Positions 1 to 9,292 are shown, counted from the stretch's first letter. The stretch is DNA of 64,000 nucleotides from Nitrospirales bacterium (GCA_021604145.1 BQIX01000001.1:62001-126000), one strand, 5' to 3'. Notes: generated by a model from the letters alone, not told the origin. Translations and numbers: made by a program.

Positions 1-869
1 TTTTGTAGATCGTTCGCTGTAATATCACGTGCTTCGACATTGAACGAAAATTGTGCTCCTTGTTGCGACAAAAGATTTTCTGTTTCTGACGTAAATGTAT
101 GAAATCCTCCGTACGGATAACAAAAGGAGAAAATCTTTTCTCCAACAATGTTTTCTAGGGATGTGAATGATTCCTGAATTTCTCTTTGTTGTTGCTCTTT
201 GTCCAATTTGCTGAAGACGAAATGGTTGACGCTGTGACTTCCAATCATCATTCCATGATCATGAAGTTCCTTGGTTTGAGATGGGGTCAAATAGAACTCC
301 GGGGCCTTCGGGAAATTGCCATTGAAGGTTGTATCGACAAGACGATCAAGAACCGACTCTCTCCATTCGTAGGCAATGAAGTAATTTAATGTACGCTTGA
401 AACGGTTGGTTGCAGCGTCGTTGTCTTGTCGGCGGTACGTTTTTCTTTTAAAGTCCTCAATGTATTGATGTGTGAGCATCTTTTCTTCAATTAGATTTTC
501 CAGGAGTTCTATCGCACGTATTCCACCAAGCTTTCCGATTACCAAATGAATGCGGTGTACGTCGAGTAATTTTGTATTACCAAAGACTCTAGTAGGAATA
601 AAGAAAATACCCCAGAGCCCGCGTGCTTTTAAGATAGGAAAGACATGGTGAAAATGATCAGAGAATCCATCGTCGAATGTGAGGATAACTCCATTGCAAG
701 GTTGTTTGTCTCTGAGGGCTTTGGTGAATTGTTCCCGGCTGACGAATCCATAGTTTGCTCCTAGCCAGTTGAGTTGTTGTAAGAAGTGTTCAATGTGCAG
801 AAAACGAAAAAATGGAAACCCACTCACTTTCGGTCTTATGTAGTGATACATGATCGCCTTCATGGTCAT
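1..869 (-). CDS. Polysaccharide deacetylase (NodB fold), C-terminus cut by window edge
   Basis: This open frame is missing from the ORF track because it has no stop inside the window; I translated it from the minus strand. About 289 residues are visible. TFDDG lies near residue 64 and SHSVNH near residue 211. These are the metal-binding Asp motif and the HxxxH motif of carbohydrate esterase family 4 (NodB) deacetylases, which remove N- or O-acetyl groups from polysaccharides. There is no obvious signal peptide, so a cytoplasmic glycan intermediate is a possible substrate. The start at 869 gives an ATGA overlap with the stop of the upstream formyltransferase gene, implying translational coupling. 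A second ATG lies six bases further in. Substrate unknown. Confidence 0.88.
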   Translation of the reverse strand, partial: MTMKAIMYHYIRPKVSGFPFFRFLHIEHFLQQLNWLGANYGFVSREQFTKALRDKQPCNGVILTFDDGFSDHFHHVFPILKARGLWGIFFIPTRVFGNTKLLDVHRIHLVIGKLGGIRAIELLENLIEEKMLTHQYIEDFKRKTYRRQDNDAATNRFKRTLNYFIAYEWRESVLDRLVDTTFNGNFPKAPEFYLTPSQTKELHDHGMMIGSHSVNHFVFSKLDKEQQQREIQESFTSLENIVGEKIFSFCYPYGGFHTFTSETENLLSQQGAQFSFNVEARDITANDLQ

Positions 870-1705
870 GCCTGAATCTTCTGAATTTTTGGGTGTTCGA
901 CAATGGGAGCAGATGCATAACGTGAATCGCGTTGAGACAGGAATCGTGAGATCATTCCATCAGCGAACTGATGTTCTAATTGAGTTACTGCCTCTGCGGA
1001 GAAGTCTTTTTTTCTATAGAACTTGCTGTGGAGCGGTTCAGGAATTTGGGGGACTGCCTCGAGGTCGCTCTGTTTCTGAATGATCTCTCCATAGACTTTG
1101 GCCATGTCACCAATGAGACGATTCCCAATTTGATGTAATGTATCATTCGGAAAAATACGCGCACGAATTTGGTGAATGACTTCACCGGTGTCTACCCCCA
1201 CATCAATGTACATAAACGTTGCGCCGACATACTCAGGCTCTCCGTTTACGAGTGGCCAAAAATTTGTTCCACTACCTCGATAGTAAGGAGACAAGCCGAG
1301 GTGAACGTTCAAGAATCGTCCCTTGAAAAATGACAGCAGCGGTTCTTTAATGATTGAACAACCATAAGCGATGAGTAAGTCTGGGTTAAGCAATGTCATC
1401 TCATTGACATATCGAGACTCATTGATTGCTCCCTTGGAGATAAAGGTTGGGTTCGAGAAGTCTTGAGAGTATGTGCAAAAGAACCCGAAAAAGTCTTCTT
1501 CGGATTGAGCCCTTGCGTTTAAGTGAGAAAGTTCAAGGTGGGTGTGTTCCGGTCCTCTTGCTTCGACGATTGTTCTTAAACTTTTTTCCAATCCTTCACA
1601 ATAGGTCTTCATGACGGTGATGCCGTCTATTACGGCGAGAGCTTGGCGGAACGCTGTATGCCGTAATTCTGTTCCTGTTAAAATAATGATTTTTTTCATG
1701 ACCAT
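866..1705 (-). CDS. Formyltransferase (Fmt/ArnA-like), likely sugar N-formyltransferase
   Basis: This 279-residue protein has the formyltransferase core. NVHLGLSPYYRG carries the Asn and His of the catalytic Asn-His-Asp triad, and VDTGEVIHQ carries the Asp. It aligns in outline with methionyl-tRNA formyltransferase and the N-terminal domain of ArnA, which transfer formyl from N10-formyltetrahydrofolate. It is shorter than a normal Fmt, and its neighbours are a polysaccharide deacetylase and glycosyltransferase-like genes. I therefore infer N-formylation of an amino sugar rather than of initiator tRNA. The second Met (1699) is an equally good start. The stop overlaps the deacetylase start (ATGA). 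Confidence 0.85.
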   Translation of the reverse strand: MVMKKIIILTGTELRHTAFRQALAVIDGITVMKTYCEGLEKSLRTIVEARGPEHTHLELSHLNARAQSEEDFFGFFCTYSQDFSNPTFISKGAINESRYVNEMTLLNPDLLIAYGCSIIKEPLLSFFKGRFLNVHLGLSPYYRGSGTNFWPLVNGEPEYVGATFMYIDVGVDTGEVIHQIRARIFPNDTLHQIGNRLIGDMAKVYGEIIQKQSDLEAVPQIPEPLHSKFYRKKDFSAEAVTQLEHQFADGMISRFLSQRDSRYASAPIVEHPKIQKIQA

Positions 1706-1722
1706 GTATTTTGTGTGAACGC

Positions 1723-3105
1723 CTACTGATGCAGTTTTACGATAGTTTTTGTTATAGGCTTGATATGGATGGGTAACGAAAATTTTAATAATTGGCTAAA
1801 TCGCGTTGCTCGATTTTGTAAATCAGGAATGCTGAGTGGGGGAAATCGTTGATCTTGAAATATCTTACTATAGCGAAGGTTTCCTTGGAAACGTTTAAAA
1901 CGTTTAGACCCATGGCGAATGGCAGCGGCAAACATTGTTGAAATCCGCTTGCCTGCTGAAGTAGACGTTGTGGTGAAATCGGCCTCCACCTTCTCAACAA
2001 GATGCAGAAGGCTTTCAGATGCGAATGCTCCATCTTGAGCTGCTAAAAAATTATTAAATAACTCAGTGTTATCATGCTTCCTCCAAGACTGACTCGGCTT
2101 TGTCACATAATTCTGAATGGTTTGTACGATCTCGTCAATGGTTGAACAGCGATGACTTAACTGGTTTGGCAAATAGTTGGTTTCATCCATACTTTGAAAT
2201 GGCTCATACGAAATGGCGGGTTGATCCATGCTGACCGCTTCAACTGCGGTGGTGCAACCATTATGAATCATGACGGCACTCGCTAAAATCCAAGGCAAGG
2301 CATTTCCCTGGTTCGTGACGAAAACGTTGGGAAAATTTTTTGCACAGTCATGCCAAACGCTATGATTTTCAGAAGGATGCGGTCGGAGTATGATTGTGTG
2401 TTTTGGAAAATGTGTAGCCAGTTGTGGTAGTAACTCTTGGAAGTTTTGGAGCAGACGAAGCCTTTCAGAATATCTTAGATAGGCAAATTCCTGAGGCATG
2501 TTACGTGCTACACGGCCGAGAACGATCTTGCGTGGGGATTGATCGTCTGGAAGGCAAATGTTCAGTGAAGGGTCAAAGCAATTGACGGTACCAAAGTTTG
2601 TGTTAACAAGAATGAAATCCCCATGCTGTTTTTTAAGGTCGCGAGTCTCTTCCTGGAAATAATCTCGTAGTTCCGGTCGCAAGAGATCGCCTCGAGGATT
2701 GCCTAAAACATGAATGGGTATTGAGACGTTAGGTTGATGGATGGTCAATAATTTGGCGGAATCATCTCCCCATGCGATTATATGATCGATGTATGGAATC
2801 ACGTCGGCCGAAAACCGTACTTGGTGATAGACATGCGGTGGATAATGCACGAGGCCTTCTTCATCCCATGCGATGACTCTAAAGCCCAGGCCCTTAAGAA
2901 TTCGTAGCATTTTTTGATTTTGTCGAGCAAAAGATTTTGCGAAATAAATCCCAGGACGAAATCGGTAAATTTTTTGGTCCATTTCACCTTTCCACCCTAA
3001 ATACACCAAGAATCCACGTTGAACGGCTAGACAGGCCAAGAGAAGCTTGGCATCGAGTTCTCTCACTTGATTTTCCACAGGGATGAAAAGATCGAGTTTT
3101 TTCAT
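1723..3105 (-). CDS. Surface carbohydrate biosynthesis protein (glycosyltransferase B-like)
   Basis: The protein has about 460 residues and begins MKKLDLFIPVENQVREL. It has the pattern of the surface-carbohydrate biosynthesis family: an N-terminal half with AWDEEGL near residue 85 and a C-terminal half resembling CDP-glycerol glycerophosphotransferase or GT-B folds, with ILRPHPSEN and MIHNGCTTAVEA. I recognise the family by sequence style. The donor and acceptor are unknown. The longest ORF starts at a GTG at 3126; I prefer the ATG at 3105, which has a short GAG upstream and gives the usual family N-terminus. It lies 17 bases upstream of the formyltransferase gene on the same strand, so the three genes probably form one operon. 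Confidence 0.75.
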   Translation of the reverse strand: MKKLDLFIPVENQVRELDAKLLLACLAVQRGFLVYLGWKGEMDQKIYRFRPGIYFAKSFARQNQKMLRILKGLGFRVIAWDEEGLVHYPPHVYHQVRFSADVIPYIDHIIAWGDDSAKLLTIHQPNVSIPIHVLGNPRGDLLRPELRDYFQEETRDLKKQHGDFILVNTNFGTVNCFDPSLNICLPDDQSPRKIVLGRVARNMPQEFAYLRYSERLRLLQNFQELLPQLATHFPKHTIILRPHPSENHSVWHDCAKNFPNVFVTNQGNALPWILASAVMIHNGCTTAVEAVSMDQPAISYEPFQSMDETNYLPNQLSHRCSTIDEIVQTIQNYVTKPSQSWRKHDNTELFNNFLAAQDGAFASESLLHLVEKVEADFTTTSTSAGKRISTMFAAAIRHGSKRFKRFQGNLRYSKIFQDQRFPPLSIPDLQNRATRFSQLLKFSLPIHIKPITKTIVKLHQ

Positions 3106-3126
3106 AATCGTCTCATAAGGTAACAC

Positions 3127-3331
3127 CTACGATCATTATCCCTGTCTCATGGCTGAATCGTACATGAACACAAAGATGGGTAAAGGAAAAAATCTGATTG
3201 TCTTTAGCGTCTGATAGACGTTTGCATATGCCAGCCATCGAAACGCTATCAGCAATTTGTTGTGTGAAAAAGACGAAACCGTATTGTTGTCTGACTAGCG
3301 CCTACCTGTTCATGGTTGTCAAGACGATTCG
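3127..3331. other. Intergenic gap, no gene seen
   Basis: About 205 bases lie between two minus-strand genes. I see no convincing ORF, tRNA or strong hairpin. It probably carries the promoter of the deacetylase/formyltransferase operon, but no clear -35/-10 pair could be picked. Confidence 0.4.
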
Positions 3332-4195
3332 TCAAGAAGCAAGATGCTGTTGAATTTCTTGGGCGTTGGGATGCCAGGTGTAATTTGGACTCATACCAGC
3401 CCCTTTGGTGAGGCCGAAGGCCGTCTGCCAGTCAATTGGACTAGGTAAAATACATAGGGCTAAGACATATCTTGATCCCTGGGTTGGTAAAATTCCACGA
3501 TGTAAGATTTGAGATGGTTCGAAAATGATAGCTTCTCCCGCTTTCATTAGCCATTTTTTCGGGTGATAGGGCAAGTTCAATTTCTTGGCAAGATCAGATA
3601 AATCCGACCGTCGTGCATCAACTGGTCCGAAGAGGTACCCGGTTTTTGAAAAGTGTTTGGTAAATTCGCGATCAAAAAATTCGGTGTTTCCGCCATGTTC
3701 ATCAGTGTTATTGAGATAGATCAAAATTTTTAGATGGCGGCTTGGCCCTTTGTCGCAATGCCACAGGAATGAACGGCGTGATGTAGAAAATGGAATAGTA
3801 TGGAGAATGGCGAACCAATACACGAAATATTCACTCTTGAAATAGTGTAATAATTTATGGTCAATACTGGGAGTGAAGATGTTCTGAAACATCTGACCGA
3901 GAAACGGATAATCGCTAACTTGAAGCATTTCGGAGTAGTCGATATTTTCCTTTTGAATAGAACCTTCAGTCTTTGAGAGAAGGGAATCAAGTGTAGTAGC
4001 TGCGGTGGATTCATCAAATACTGTGACATGTTCGAGTCCTTGAGTGCTAAGTGCGTCATCCTCACGTGAAAATTGTCGTTTTACAACTGATTGGCAGTAT
4101 TGATGGTACCGTTGATAGCCTCGTGCTTCATCGTATTCGGTGAAAACGGTTTTTCTTCGCGATGGATCTAGTCGTTTTTTCCAGAACCTATTCAT
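3332..4195 (-). CDS. 2OG-Fe(II) dioxygenase-like protein
   Basis: This 287-residue protein has the sparse signature of a double-stranded beta-helix dioxygenase. WHCDKGPS is an HxD iron-binding pair, and ILHRGI followed by GSRYVL supplies the distal His and the 2-oxoglutarate-binding Arg. A stretch with LIYLNNTDEHGGNTEF lies between them, as in prolyl-hydroxylase/PhyH-like proteins. Such enzymes hydroxylate small molecules, sugars or side chains using Fe(II) and 2-oxoglutarate. Its place in a polysaccharide locus suggests a glycan or precursor as substrate, but this is inference. It is cytoplasmic by sequence. A second protein of this broad class lies at 15.4-16.1 kb. Confidence 0.68.
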   Translation of the reverse strand: MNRFWKKRLDPSRRKTVFTEYDEARGYQRYHQYCQSVVKRQFSREDDALSTQGLEHVTVFDESTAATTLDSLLSKTEGSIQKENIDYSEMLQVSDYPFLGQMFQNIFTPSIDHKLLHYFKSEYFVYWFAILHTIPFSTSRRSFLWHCDKGPSRHLKILIYLNNTDEHGGNTEFFDREFTKHFSKTGYLFGPVDARRSDLSDLAKKLNLPYHPKKWLMKAGEAIIFEPSQILHRGILPTQGSRYVLALCILPSPIDWQTAFGLTKGAGMSPNYTWHPNAQEIQQHLAS

Positions 4196-4465
4196 GGCAT
4201 TGAATCGCCTCTCTTCTTCAACGTTATCTATTCAGTATCATAGCACAAGTCAGGTGGGGAACATCACGAATATATCTTCATCATTAGTTGGAGAGAGTTT
4301 GCTGTAAAAAATGTACTGGTTTATCTTTGGGATATCCTGGCCTCATATGTATGCGAAAAAAAACATTCAACAGAAATTTAATGTATTCAGATATTAGGAA
4401 TACGACACGGCTTTGATGGTTTCAGTCGATGAGATTCATAGGCTGCTGTGCTTTAACGGAGAAAT
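4196..4465. other. Intergenic gap, AT-rich, no gene seen
   Basis: About 270 AT-rich bases separate two minus-strand genes. No ORF of interest, tRNA or clear terminator hairpin was recognised. It is likely promoter territory for the dioxygenase-like gene. Confidence 0.4.
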
Positions 4466-5662
4466 TTATTTAATGAGGAAAGTCGCTTGATCTTGTGTAG
4501 AACTTATTATAGGAATCTTTCCAGTGGATTTCTCCCGGCGAACTTTCAGATAGCCGTATTTACTTAGAAAAGACAGTCGTGACTTTTTCAGTCCTGAGTT
4601 TTTTAATGCAAAATAGATGGCTCGCCTAACGGGGCTGAGGGCGAGGTTAAGTGAAGTGAGTTTAGAGAATCCTTTTTTACGCTGCTCAAGGTTTTTCTCT
4701 GATCGATAGAGAGTCAAATAGGTAGTTTTTTCGTTATTAGACTTTTCCCAAGGACTACGAATACGAGCAAGTTGTGACTTGGTGTGTTTCTTTGGGAGTT
4801 CGGCTAAACTACAAAATTGATCTGAATGAGGTTGAATATGGGAAATGTTTCGATAAAATACTACAGTCAGTTCTTCCCAGCGTGCCTTCTTCCAAAACAT
4901 GGAAGAAAATCCATGATTCTTTCCTAACAATTCAAGCGACTGTGCAGAAAAGGAGTGGAGATGTGGTAGAAAAAGCACCTGATTGATGACGTATTCTTCC
5001 CAGGCATCTGGAACGGTAATCGCTATAATGCCATGTTCGCTGAGGTGGTCTACCATGGAGGAAAAGAAGTCGGCTGGGCTGTAAAGGTGCTCGACGACAT
5101 GGTTTGAATAGATAACATCGAATTGTTTCCCGCGTGGGACGTTTTTGTAGCCACCAGGAAAGATGTGTTTCGGAAAACGAGATTCACTGACTGCGACTCG
5201 ATAGGGGGACATTTCAGTCCCCCAGATATTGTTAAACCCTACTTGTTGTAAGCCGGCCATGAGTTTTCCTAGTCCACAGCCAACATCAAGGAAGCTGGTT
5301 TTCTTATTTGTGATACCTAAATCGGCTGCAAGGGAAGCCATTCTTTGTGAAATTTTCTGAGCACCTTTCGCTTGTTGGCCGTTTTCTTCACCGCGAGACT
5401 TGTTCCACCGAGTTTCATAGTAATCAGCGATAAAATCTTCGGTCGGAGGGTTAAGGTAATAGATCAGTTCACACTCTGTGCATTGGACAATAGCAATGTT
5501 GATTTCCCAGTTCTCATGTCCCAAGTAGACAAGGTGGGTTGGTGGGGCTTTTGTATTACAGCATGGGCATGCTGTGTATGAATGAAATTTAAAGACGTCT
5601 GACTCAGAGAATTTCAATTCTTGATAAAATGGATGGAAAAGATCTTCAATGATGACTGACAT
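4466..5662 (-). CDS. SAM-dependent methyltransferase with N-terminal zinc ribbon
   Basis: This 398-residue protein combines an N-terminal Cys-rich module (CPCC near residue 33 and CTEC near residue 61, a likely zinc ribbon) with a class I methyltransferase core. FLDVGCGLGKL near residue 124 is the SAM-binding loop and NHVVEHLYSP is the post-II region. This layout is typical of sugar C- or O-methyltransferases in antigen and natural-product loci (Methyltransf_11/23 with a Zn-binding N-terminus). A C-terminal extension of about 150 residues is basic and of unknown role. It is transcribed away from the plus-strand genes that follow. Confidence 0.82.
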   Translation of the reverse strand: MSVIIEDLFHPFYQELKFSESDVFKFHSYTACPCCNTKAPPTHLVYLGHENWEINIAIVQCTECELIYYLNPPTEDFIADYYETRWNKSRGEENGQQAKGAQKISQRMASLAADLGITNKKTSFLDVGCGLGKLMAGLQQVGFNNIWGTEMSPYRVAVSESRFPKHIFPGGYKNVPRGKQFDVIYSNHVVEHLYSPADFFSSMVDHLSEHGIIAITVPDAWEEYVINQVLFLPHLHSFSAQSLELLGKNHGFSSMFWKKARWEELTVVFYRNISHIQPHSDQFCSLAELPKKHTKSQLARIRSPWEKSNNEKTTYLTLYRSEKNLEQRKKGFSKLTSLNLALSPVRRAIYFALKNSGLKKSRLSFLSKYGYLKVRREKSTGKIPIISSTQDQATFLIK

Positions 5663-5996
5663 ATTCTCGTAATGTTTATCTTAATAGTGCCAGTATGAAT
5701 TGTTTCTTCAAGCTTGTAACTTGAGAGTGTTAACAACAGGAACAAGGCTTCAAGCTGAGCGGTGATCTTAGAAGTGGTCTAAATATTGAATGTTATTTTC
5801 ATTCGCCAAATTTAGTTAACTAATAAGTAAATTTATAGTATAAGTGAGTCACATTCGTCAATTTTTCTATGCCAGTTTCAGCCAGTGGGTTCAGTTATAT
5901 TATGGACAGTTTCTCGCTTAATTTTTGCTGACTGTGAACTTAGGTAGTAAGAGCTAGCTGTCGAGCGAATAGAGCAACGACAGATAATGGAATTCA
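5663..5996. other. Divergent intergenic region between methyltransferase and ELM1-family gene
   Basis: These 334 AT-rich bases separate the minus-strand and plus-strand halves of the polysaccharide locus. They must carry promoters for both directions. A plausible plus-strand promoter is listed separately. No ORF is seen. Confidence 0.5.
5816..5844 (+). promoter_or_regulatory. Candidate sigma-70-like promoter for plus-strand polysaccharide genes
   Basis: TTAACT (5816-5821) and TATAAG (5839-5844) are separated by 17 bases in a very AT-rich stretch. They match the -35 and -10 consensus at 4 of 6 and 5 of 6 positions. The element points at the ELM1-family gene and would leave a leader of about 145 bases. 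It is a pattern match only, and AT-rich DNA gives false hits. Confidence 0.35.
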
Positions 5997-7139
5997 ATGA
6001 AAGTGGTAAATAAAAACGTTCCAGTTGTCTGGGTTTTAACGGACGATCGACCGGGAAATTCCACGCAGTCGCTGGGTTTGGCTGATGCGCTTGGCTGGTC
6101 TTATACGGTTAAGTCTCTTAGGTTTTCTCGTCTGGCGTGGCTCCATAAAGTTCACGAGCGTCTTCTTGGTGCAACCATCATTTGTGTGGATCGCGAGACT
6201 TCACAGTCACTGGTTCCCCCATGGCCCGATGTGGTCATCAGTGCTGGTCGTCGTGCAGCTCCCGTCGCACGATGGATACGAAGGCAGAATCAGGAGAAAA
6301 CCAAGCTCATTCAGCTTGGAAGAAAGGGGAGCCAAGCTGTACAGCCAGGTGACGTGTCGATTGTACCAGGATATTGTCGTATGTGGCCGAATGAGCAGCG
6401 CATCGAGACCTTGGCTCCGTTAAATCGCGTCACGAATCAGCAACTCGAAGAGGCTGCCCAAGAATGGGTAGATCTGTATCAGGGCGCTCCTCGGCCTCAT
6501 ATTGTGCTGCTGGTTGGTGGAAGTACCGTCAGGAGTGTGCTGGATGAGTCTGTCGCCAGACAGTTGGGCAGGGATGTAGCTGATTTTGCGAAGAAAACGG
6601 GTGGGATGGTGCATGCCGTGACCAGTCGTCGCACAGGAACGCAAGCGGCAGAAGCTCTGACTGAAGCATTGGGGAATTCCGGGATCGTGCAAAGATGGAA
6701 GCCGAATCAGTCACGAAATCCCTATTGGGGGTATCTCGCGGTTGCCGATGTCATTATCGTCACGGGCGATAGCGAATCGATGATAGGGGAGAGCGTGTCC
6801 ATTGGGAAGCCGGTATTGATTTATCCATTACCGGAAAAGCCAATGGCCCTAATGGCTCGTCTACGGGAAATGATTGTTGTTGCCGGTCGAGCCTCGTTAT
6901 ATGGAAACGATGAAGAGCATAGTGGGAGTCGAATTGGCAAACATATCAGCGGCTTTTTGTTGCGGCAAGGTCTGGTGCGGTCGCTTCGGGATCTGAAAGC
7001 TTTTCATCATACCTTGTTTGAGCAAGGCTATGCCTTTCCGTTTGGGCATAATGCTGAAGTGACATCGAATAAACCTCTTCGTGAGGCTGAAATTGTGAGC
7101 CGGAAAGTGAAAGTGTTTTTAGGTTTTCACAACACCTAA
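5997..7139 (+). CDS. ELM1/GtrOC1 family protein (DUF1022-like)
   Basis: This 380-residue protein begins with VVWVLTDDRPGNSTQSLGLADALGW. That is the characteristic start of the mitochondrial-fission ELM1 family and its bacterial homologues. Later blocks LVGGSTV, TSRRTG and ADVIIVTGDSESMI..GKPVLIYPL fit a glycosyltransferase-B-like fold with a C-terminal nucleotide-sugar-like site. Bacterial members usually lie in LPS or capsule loci, and their biochemical role is not settled. It is the first plus-strand gene after the divergent promoter region. The ATG at 5997 gives the expected family N-terminus. Confidence 0.8.
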   Translation: MKVVNKNVPVVWVLTDDRPGNSTQSLGLADALGWSYTVKSLRFSRLAWLHKVHERLLGATIICVDRETSQSLVPPWPDVVISAGRRAAPVARWIRRQNQEKTKLIQLGRKGSQAVQPGDVSIVPGYCRMWPNEQRIETLAPLNRVTNQQLEEAAQEWVDLYQGAPRPHIVLLVGGSTVRSVLDESVARQLGRDVADFAKKTGGMVHAVTSRRTGTQAAEALTEALGNSGIVQRWKPNQSRNPYWGYLAVADVIIVTGDSESMIGESVSIGKPVLIYPLPEKPMALMARLREMIVVAGRASLYGNDEEHSGSRIGKHISGFLLRQGLVRSLRDLKAFHHTLFEQGYAFPFGHNAEVTSNKPLREAEIVSRKVKVFLGFHNT

Positions 7140-7718
7140 TCTTTGTTATTGTACAACCATGTTATTCATGTATTTATACTGAAGTTTCTCGTTGTTCTGG
7201 ATGCGTTAAGTGTTATATGTCATTCTATTTTGCTGCAGAGTATTTTTATACCTATGAATCCATCAAGGTGTTAGTGCAGTATTCTTCTTCATAACTCCTT
7301 CATTCATACTTTTTTCTCGTCGAAGATTTCTCCTTCCGCTGGCAATCGAGTGTAGAAAATTTTGTAGTGAGACTATAGCGAATCCACAAACGCTCCAAGC
7401 CGGAACGTGTCGCTTGTCCAATGCAGGACTCCGTTTCAAGCATTGGACGTTCTGTGGAGTGGTTATAAGAACAGTTCGCTGTTGTTGCTGACGAACCTGA
7501 TATGACACGGTGCCACGTGTTGTGCAATTTTTTTCTAAAAATCTTGAGTGAACTTTCGTGGGAACGAGCTTCCTGTTCTGGACTACAGTTGATTTCGAGA
7601 TGTGTTGAGACTCGAATCGAAAGACGTTGAGCTGAGGGTCATATGGTGATCCTGTTATGTGCGTGTGGCACAGGCAGCTGGGGTGTGGATTCTATCTCGT
7701 TATACTTCACGGCAATGA
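7140..7718. other. Long intergenic region with a 9-bp inverted repeat
   Basis: About 580 bases separate ELM1 from the GT61 gene. The two short minus-strand ORFs in the track have unlikely composition and no ribosome-binding site that I can see. The only clear structure is the GTCCAATGC/GCATTGGAC inverted repeat, listed separately. The region probably holds a terminator for ELM1 and a promoter for GT61. Confidence 0.45.
7416..7448. repeat. Perfect 9-bp inverted repeat, 15-nt spacer
   Basis: GTCCAATGC (7416-7424) and GCATTGGAC (7440-7448) are exact reverse complements. There is no T-run on either side, so this is not a classic intrinsic terminator. It could be an operator or an RNA hairpin. 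Confidence 0.5.
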
Positions 7719-7733
7719 ATGTCAAGAACTCCG

Positions 7734-7740
7734 AAGGAGG
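7734..7740 (+). promoter_or_regulatory. Strong Shine-Dalgarno that selects a TTG start
   Basis: AAGGAGG lies 8 bases upstream of an in-frame TTG at 7749. The ATG at 7719, chosen by the longest-ORF rule, lies upstream of this Shine-Dalgarno and has no comparable site of its own. Confidence 0.6.
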
Positions 7741-7748
7741 AACACCGA

Positions 7749-9014
7749 TTGTCTGAATTGGTAAAGGAGCGTAGTCCACGTTGGGTCGGGATAAATGAGA
7801 GGCTAGTTCAGGAGAATGTCCCTATCCCGCTACTCAAAAAGGAATATGGCAGTGTTGCGATATCACCCCGCAGATTCGGAGAAATCAGGTCGAGGTTCAG
7901 ACATCTCATGGCCTGCCTCTGCTATCTACTGTTTGGCCCAGAACGAGTCGGACATTGGTTTGGAATACTGCCGTACTTCCCAGTACCGGCAACGCAGTTT
8001 ATCGATAAGACTTTTAGTCCTCCAGAACGCTTCGACTATGCGATCTACCATGATGGTTTGCCTGAAAATTTTTGGGATCGCCCTGCGCCTTCACCGGTAA
8101 CACTCAATCGCATTCTGACCATCCCGGATGGTTCTGCCGATGAGAATGGGTTTGTGTTCGACAAAAACTGTCGTCCGATTTTTGATGCCTGTCAACCACT
8201 ACCACAGAGGATGAAGTATCGCAGGAAGAAGTGGCGAGATATTATTCCTGCTGATTATAGAAAGCAGTATCGAACCCCACGACCATATCCAGGTCGAATC
8301 GCTGTTCTGACATCAGGACATCAGCATATTTACTCGCATTGGTTATTCGATATTCTTCCTCGCCTTGCCAAATTGCGGGAGTTGTATGGAGAGCCTGATC
8401 ATTATTTCTTGCAATATTTGCATCCCTTTCAAGTGGAAACACTCAAGTACGTGGGATTGACGTCTGGGAGTCACATTATCAATAGTGCTCAGGTTTTGTG
8501 GGTTAGGGGAGATGAGCTGGTAGTGCCATGTCATCAGATTATGTTCGGGTATCATCACCCTCGTTGGGTTTGTGATTGGCTTCGTGATACGTTTTTGCCA
8601 GCGCGAATGAGTTCTCCCAATCCCAAGCGGAAAATTTATATATCCCGATCGTGTGCCGGTAAGCGGATGGTGACGAATGAGGAAGAACTTTCCAATTTCC
8701 TCCGTGAGCAAGGGTTTGCGATATGTCTATTGGAAACGATGACGTTTGCTGAGCAAGTAGGATTGTTTTCCGACGCAGACGTCATTGTCGCGCCACATGG
8801 TTCCGGATTGGCGAATCTCGTCTTTTGTAATCCCGGTACGCAAGTGATTGAACTCTTTCCTGCTCGCGCCACCGATGCATATTTCCGCCTTTCCGTGGAT
8901 ATGAATTTACAGTATACCTGTATGAAATCCCGCGATATGAATGTGCGTCCACGCGTGAGCGATAATTTTTCCATCTGTCTCGATGATATACGATCGGCGC
9001 TTTCTCTGAGATAA
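7749..9014 (+). CDS. Glycosyltransferase family 61 protein
   Basis: The protein has about 421 residues from the TTG start. The C-terminal half carries the GT61 (DUF563) pattern: KIYISRS, then a block ending LLETMTFAEQVGLFSDADV, then VIVAPHGSGLANLVFC and VIELFPA. Family members transfer xylose, GlcNAc or related sugars in eukaryotes, and in bacteria they sit in capsule or LPS loci. The mid-region TSGHQHIYSHWLFDILPRL is also typical. No signal peptide or membrane segment is seen. The longest ORF would start at ATG 7719, but the AAGGAGG motif favours 7749. Acceptor and donor sugars cannot be deduced. Confidence 0.85.
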   Translation: MSELVKERSPRWVGINERLVQENVPIPLLKKEYGSVAISPRRFGEIRSRFRHLMACLCYLLFGPERVGHWFGILPYFPVPATQFIDKTFSPPERFDYAIYHDGLPENFWDRPAPSPVTLNRILTIPDGSADENGFVFDKNCRPIFDACQPLPQRMKYRRKKWRDIIPADYRKQYRTPRPYPGRIAVLTSGHQHIYSHWLFDILPRLAKLRELYGEPDHYFLQYLHPFQVETLKYVGLTSGSHIINSAQVLWVRGDELVVPCHQIMFGYHHPRWVCDWLRDTFLPARMSSPNPKRKIYISRSCAGKRMVTNEEELSNFLREQGFAICLLETMTFAEQVGLFSDADVIVAPHGSGLANLVFCNPGTQVIELFPARATDAYFRLSVDMNLQYTCMKSRDMNVRPRVSDNFSICLDDIRSALSLR

Positions 9015-9259
9015 AGTCAATGGCCCTATTTATTCTTCTGTGGTGATTCGATACAATGCGGCCTCGAATATCCGTATTCGAACATCTACAGATGACATAT
9101 AATACGGAACAATACGACATGAGGTTGTACAAAGAGTTTTCGGATTTTGGTGGTCTTGTGCTTGCCTATTATCGGTCTTCCCATCCGCGATCTCTCTAAA
9201 TCAAGAGCCGAATCGTACATTCTCTGACTATAGCGCATCGGTTTTTTCGTGCCTAGTAA
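9015..9259. other. Intergenic gap, nothing recognised
   Basis: These 245 bases lie between GT61 and the first SGNH gene. I see no convincing ORF, RNA gene or repeat. Confidence 0.4.
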
Positions 9260-9292
9260 TTGGGCCCGGCTATGATCGTACGAACATCTATC

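Noticed and set aside
866-1705. Methionyl-tRNA formyltransferase (fmt)
   Set aside because: Too short, lacks the usual C-terminal domain, and sits among glycan genes; a sugar formyltransferase is more likely.
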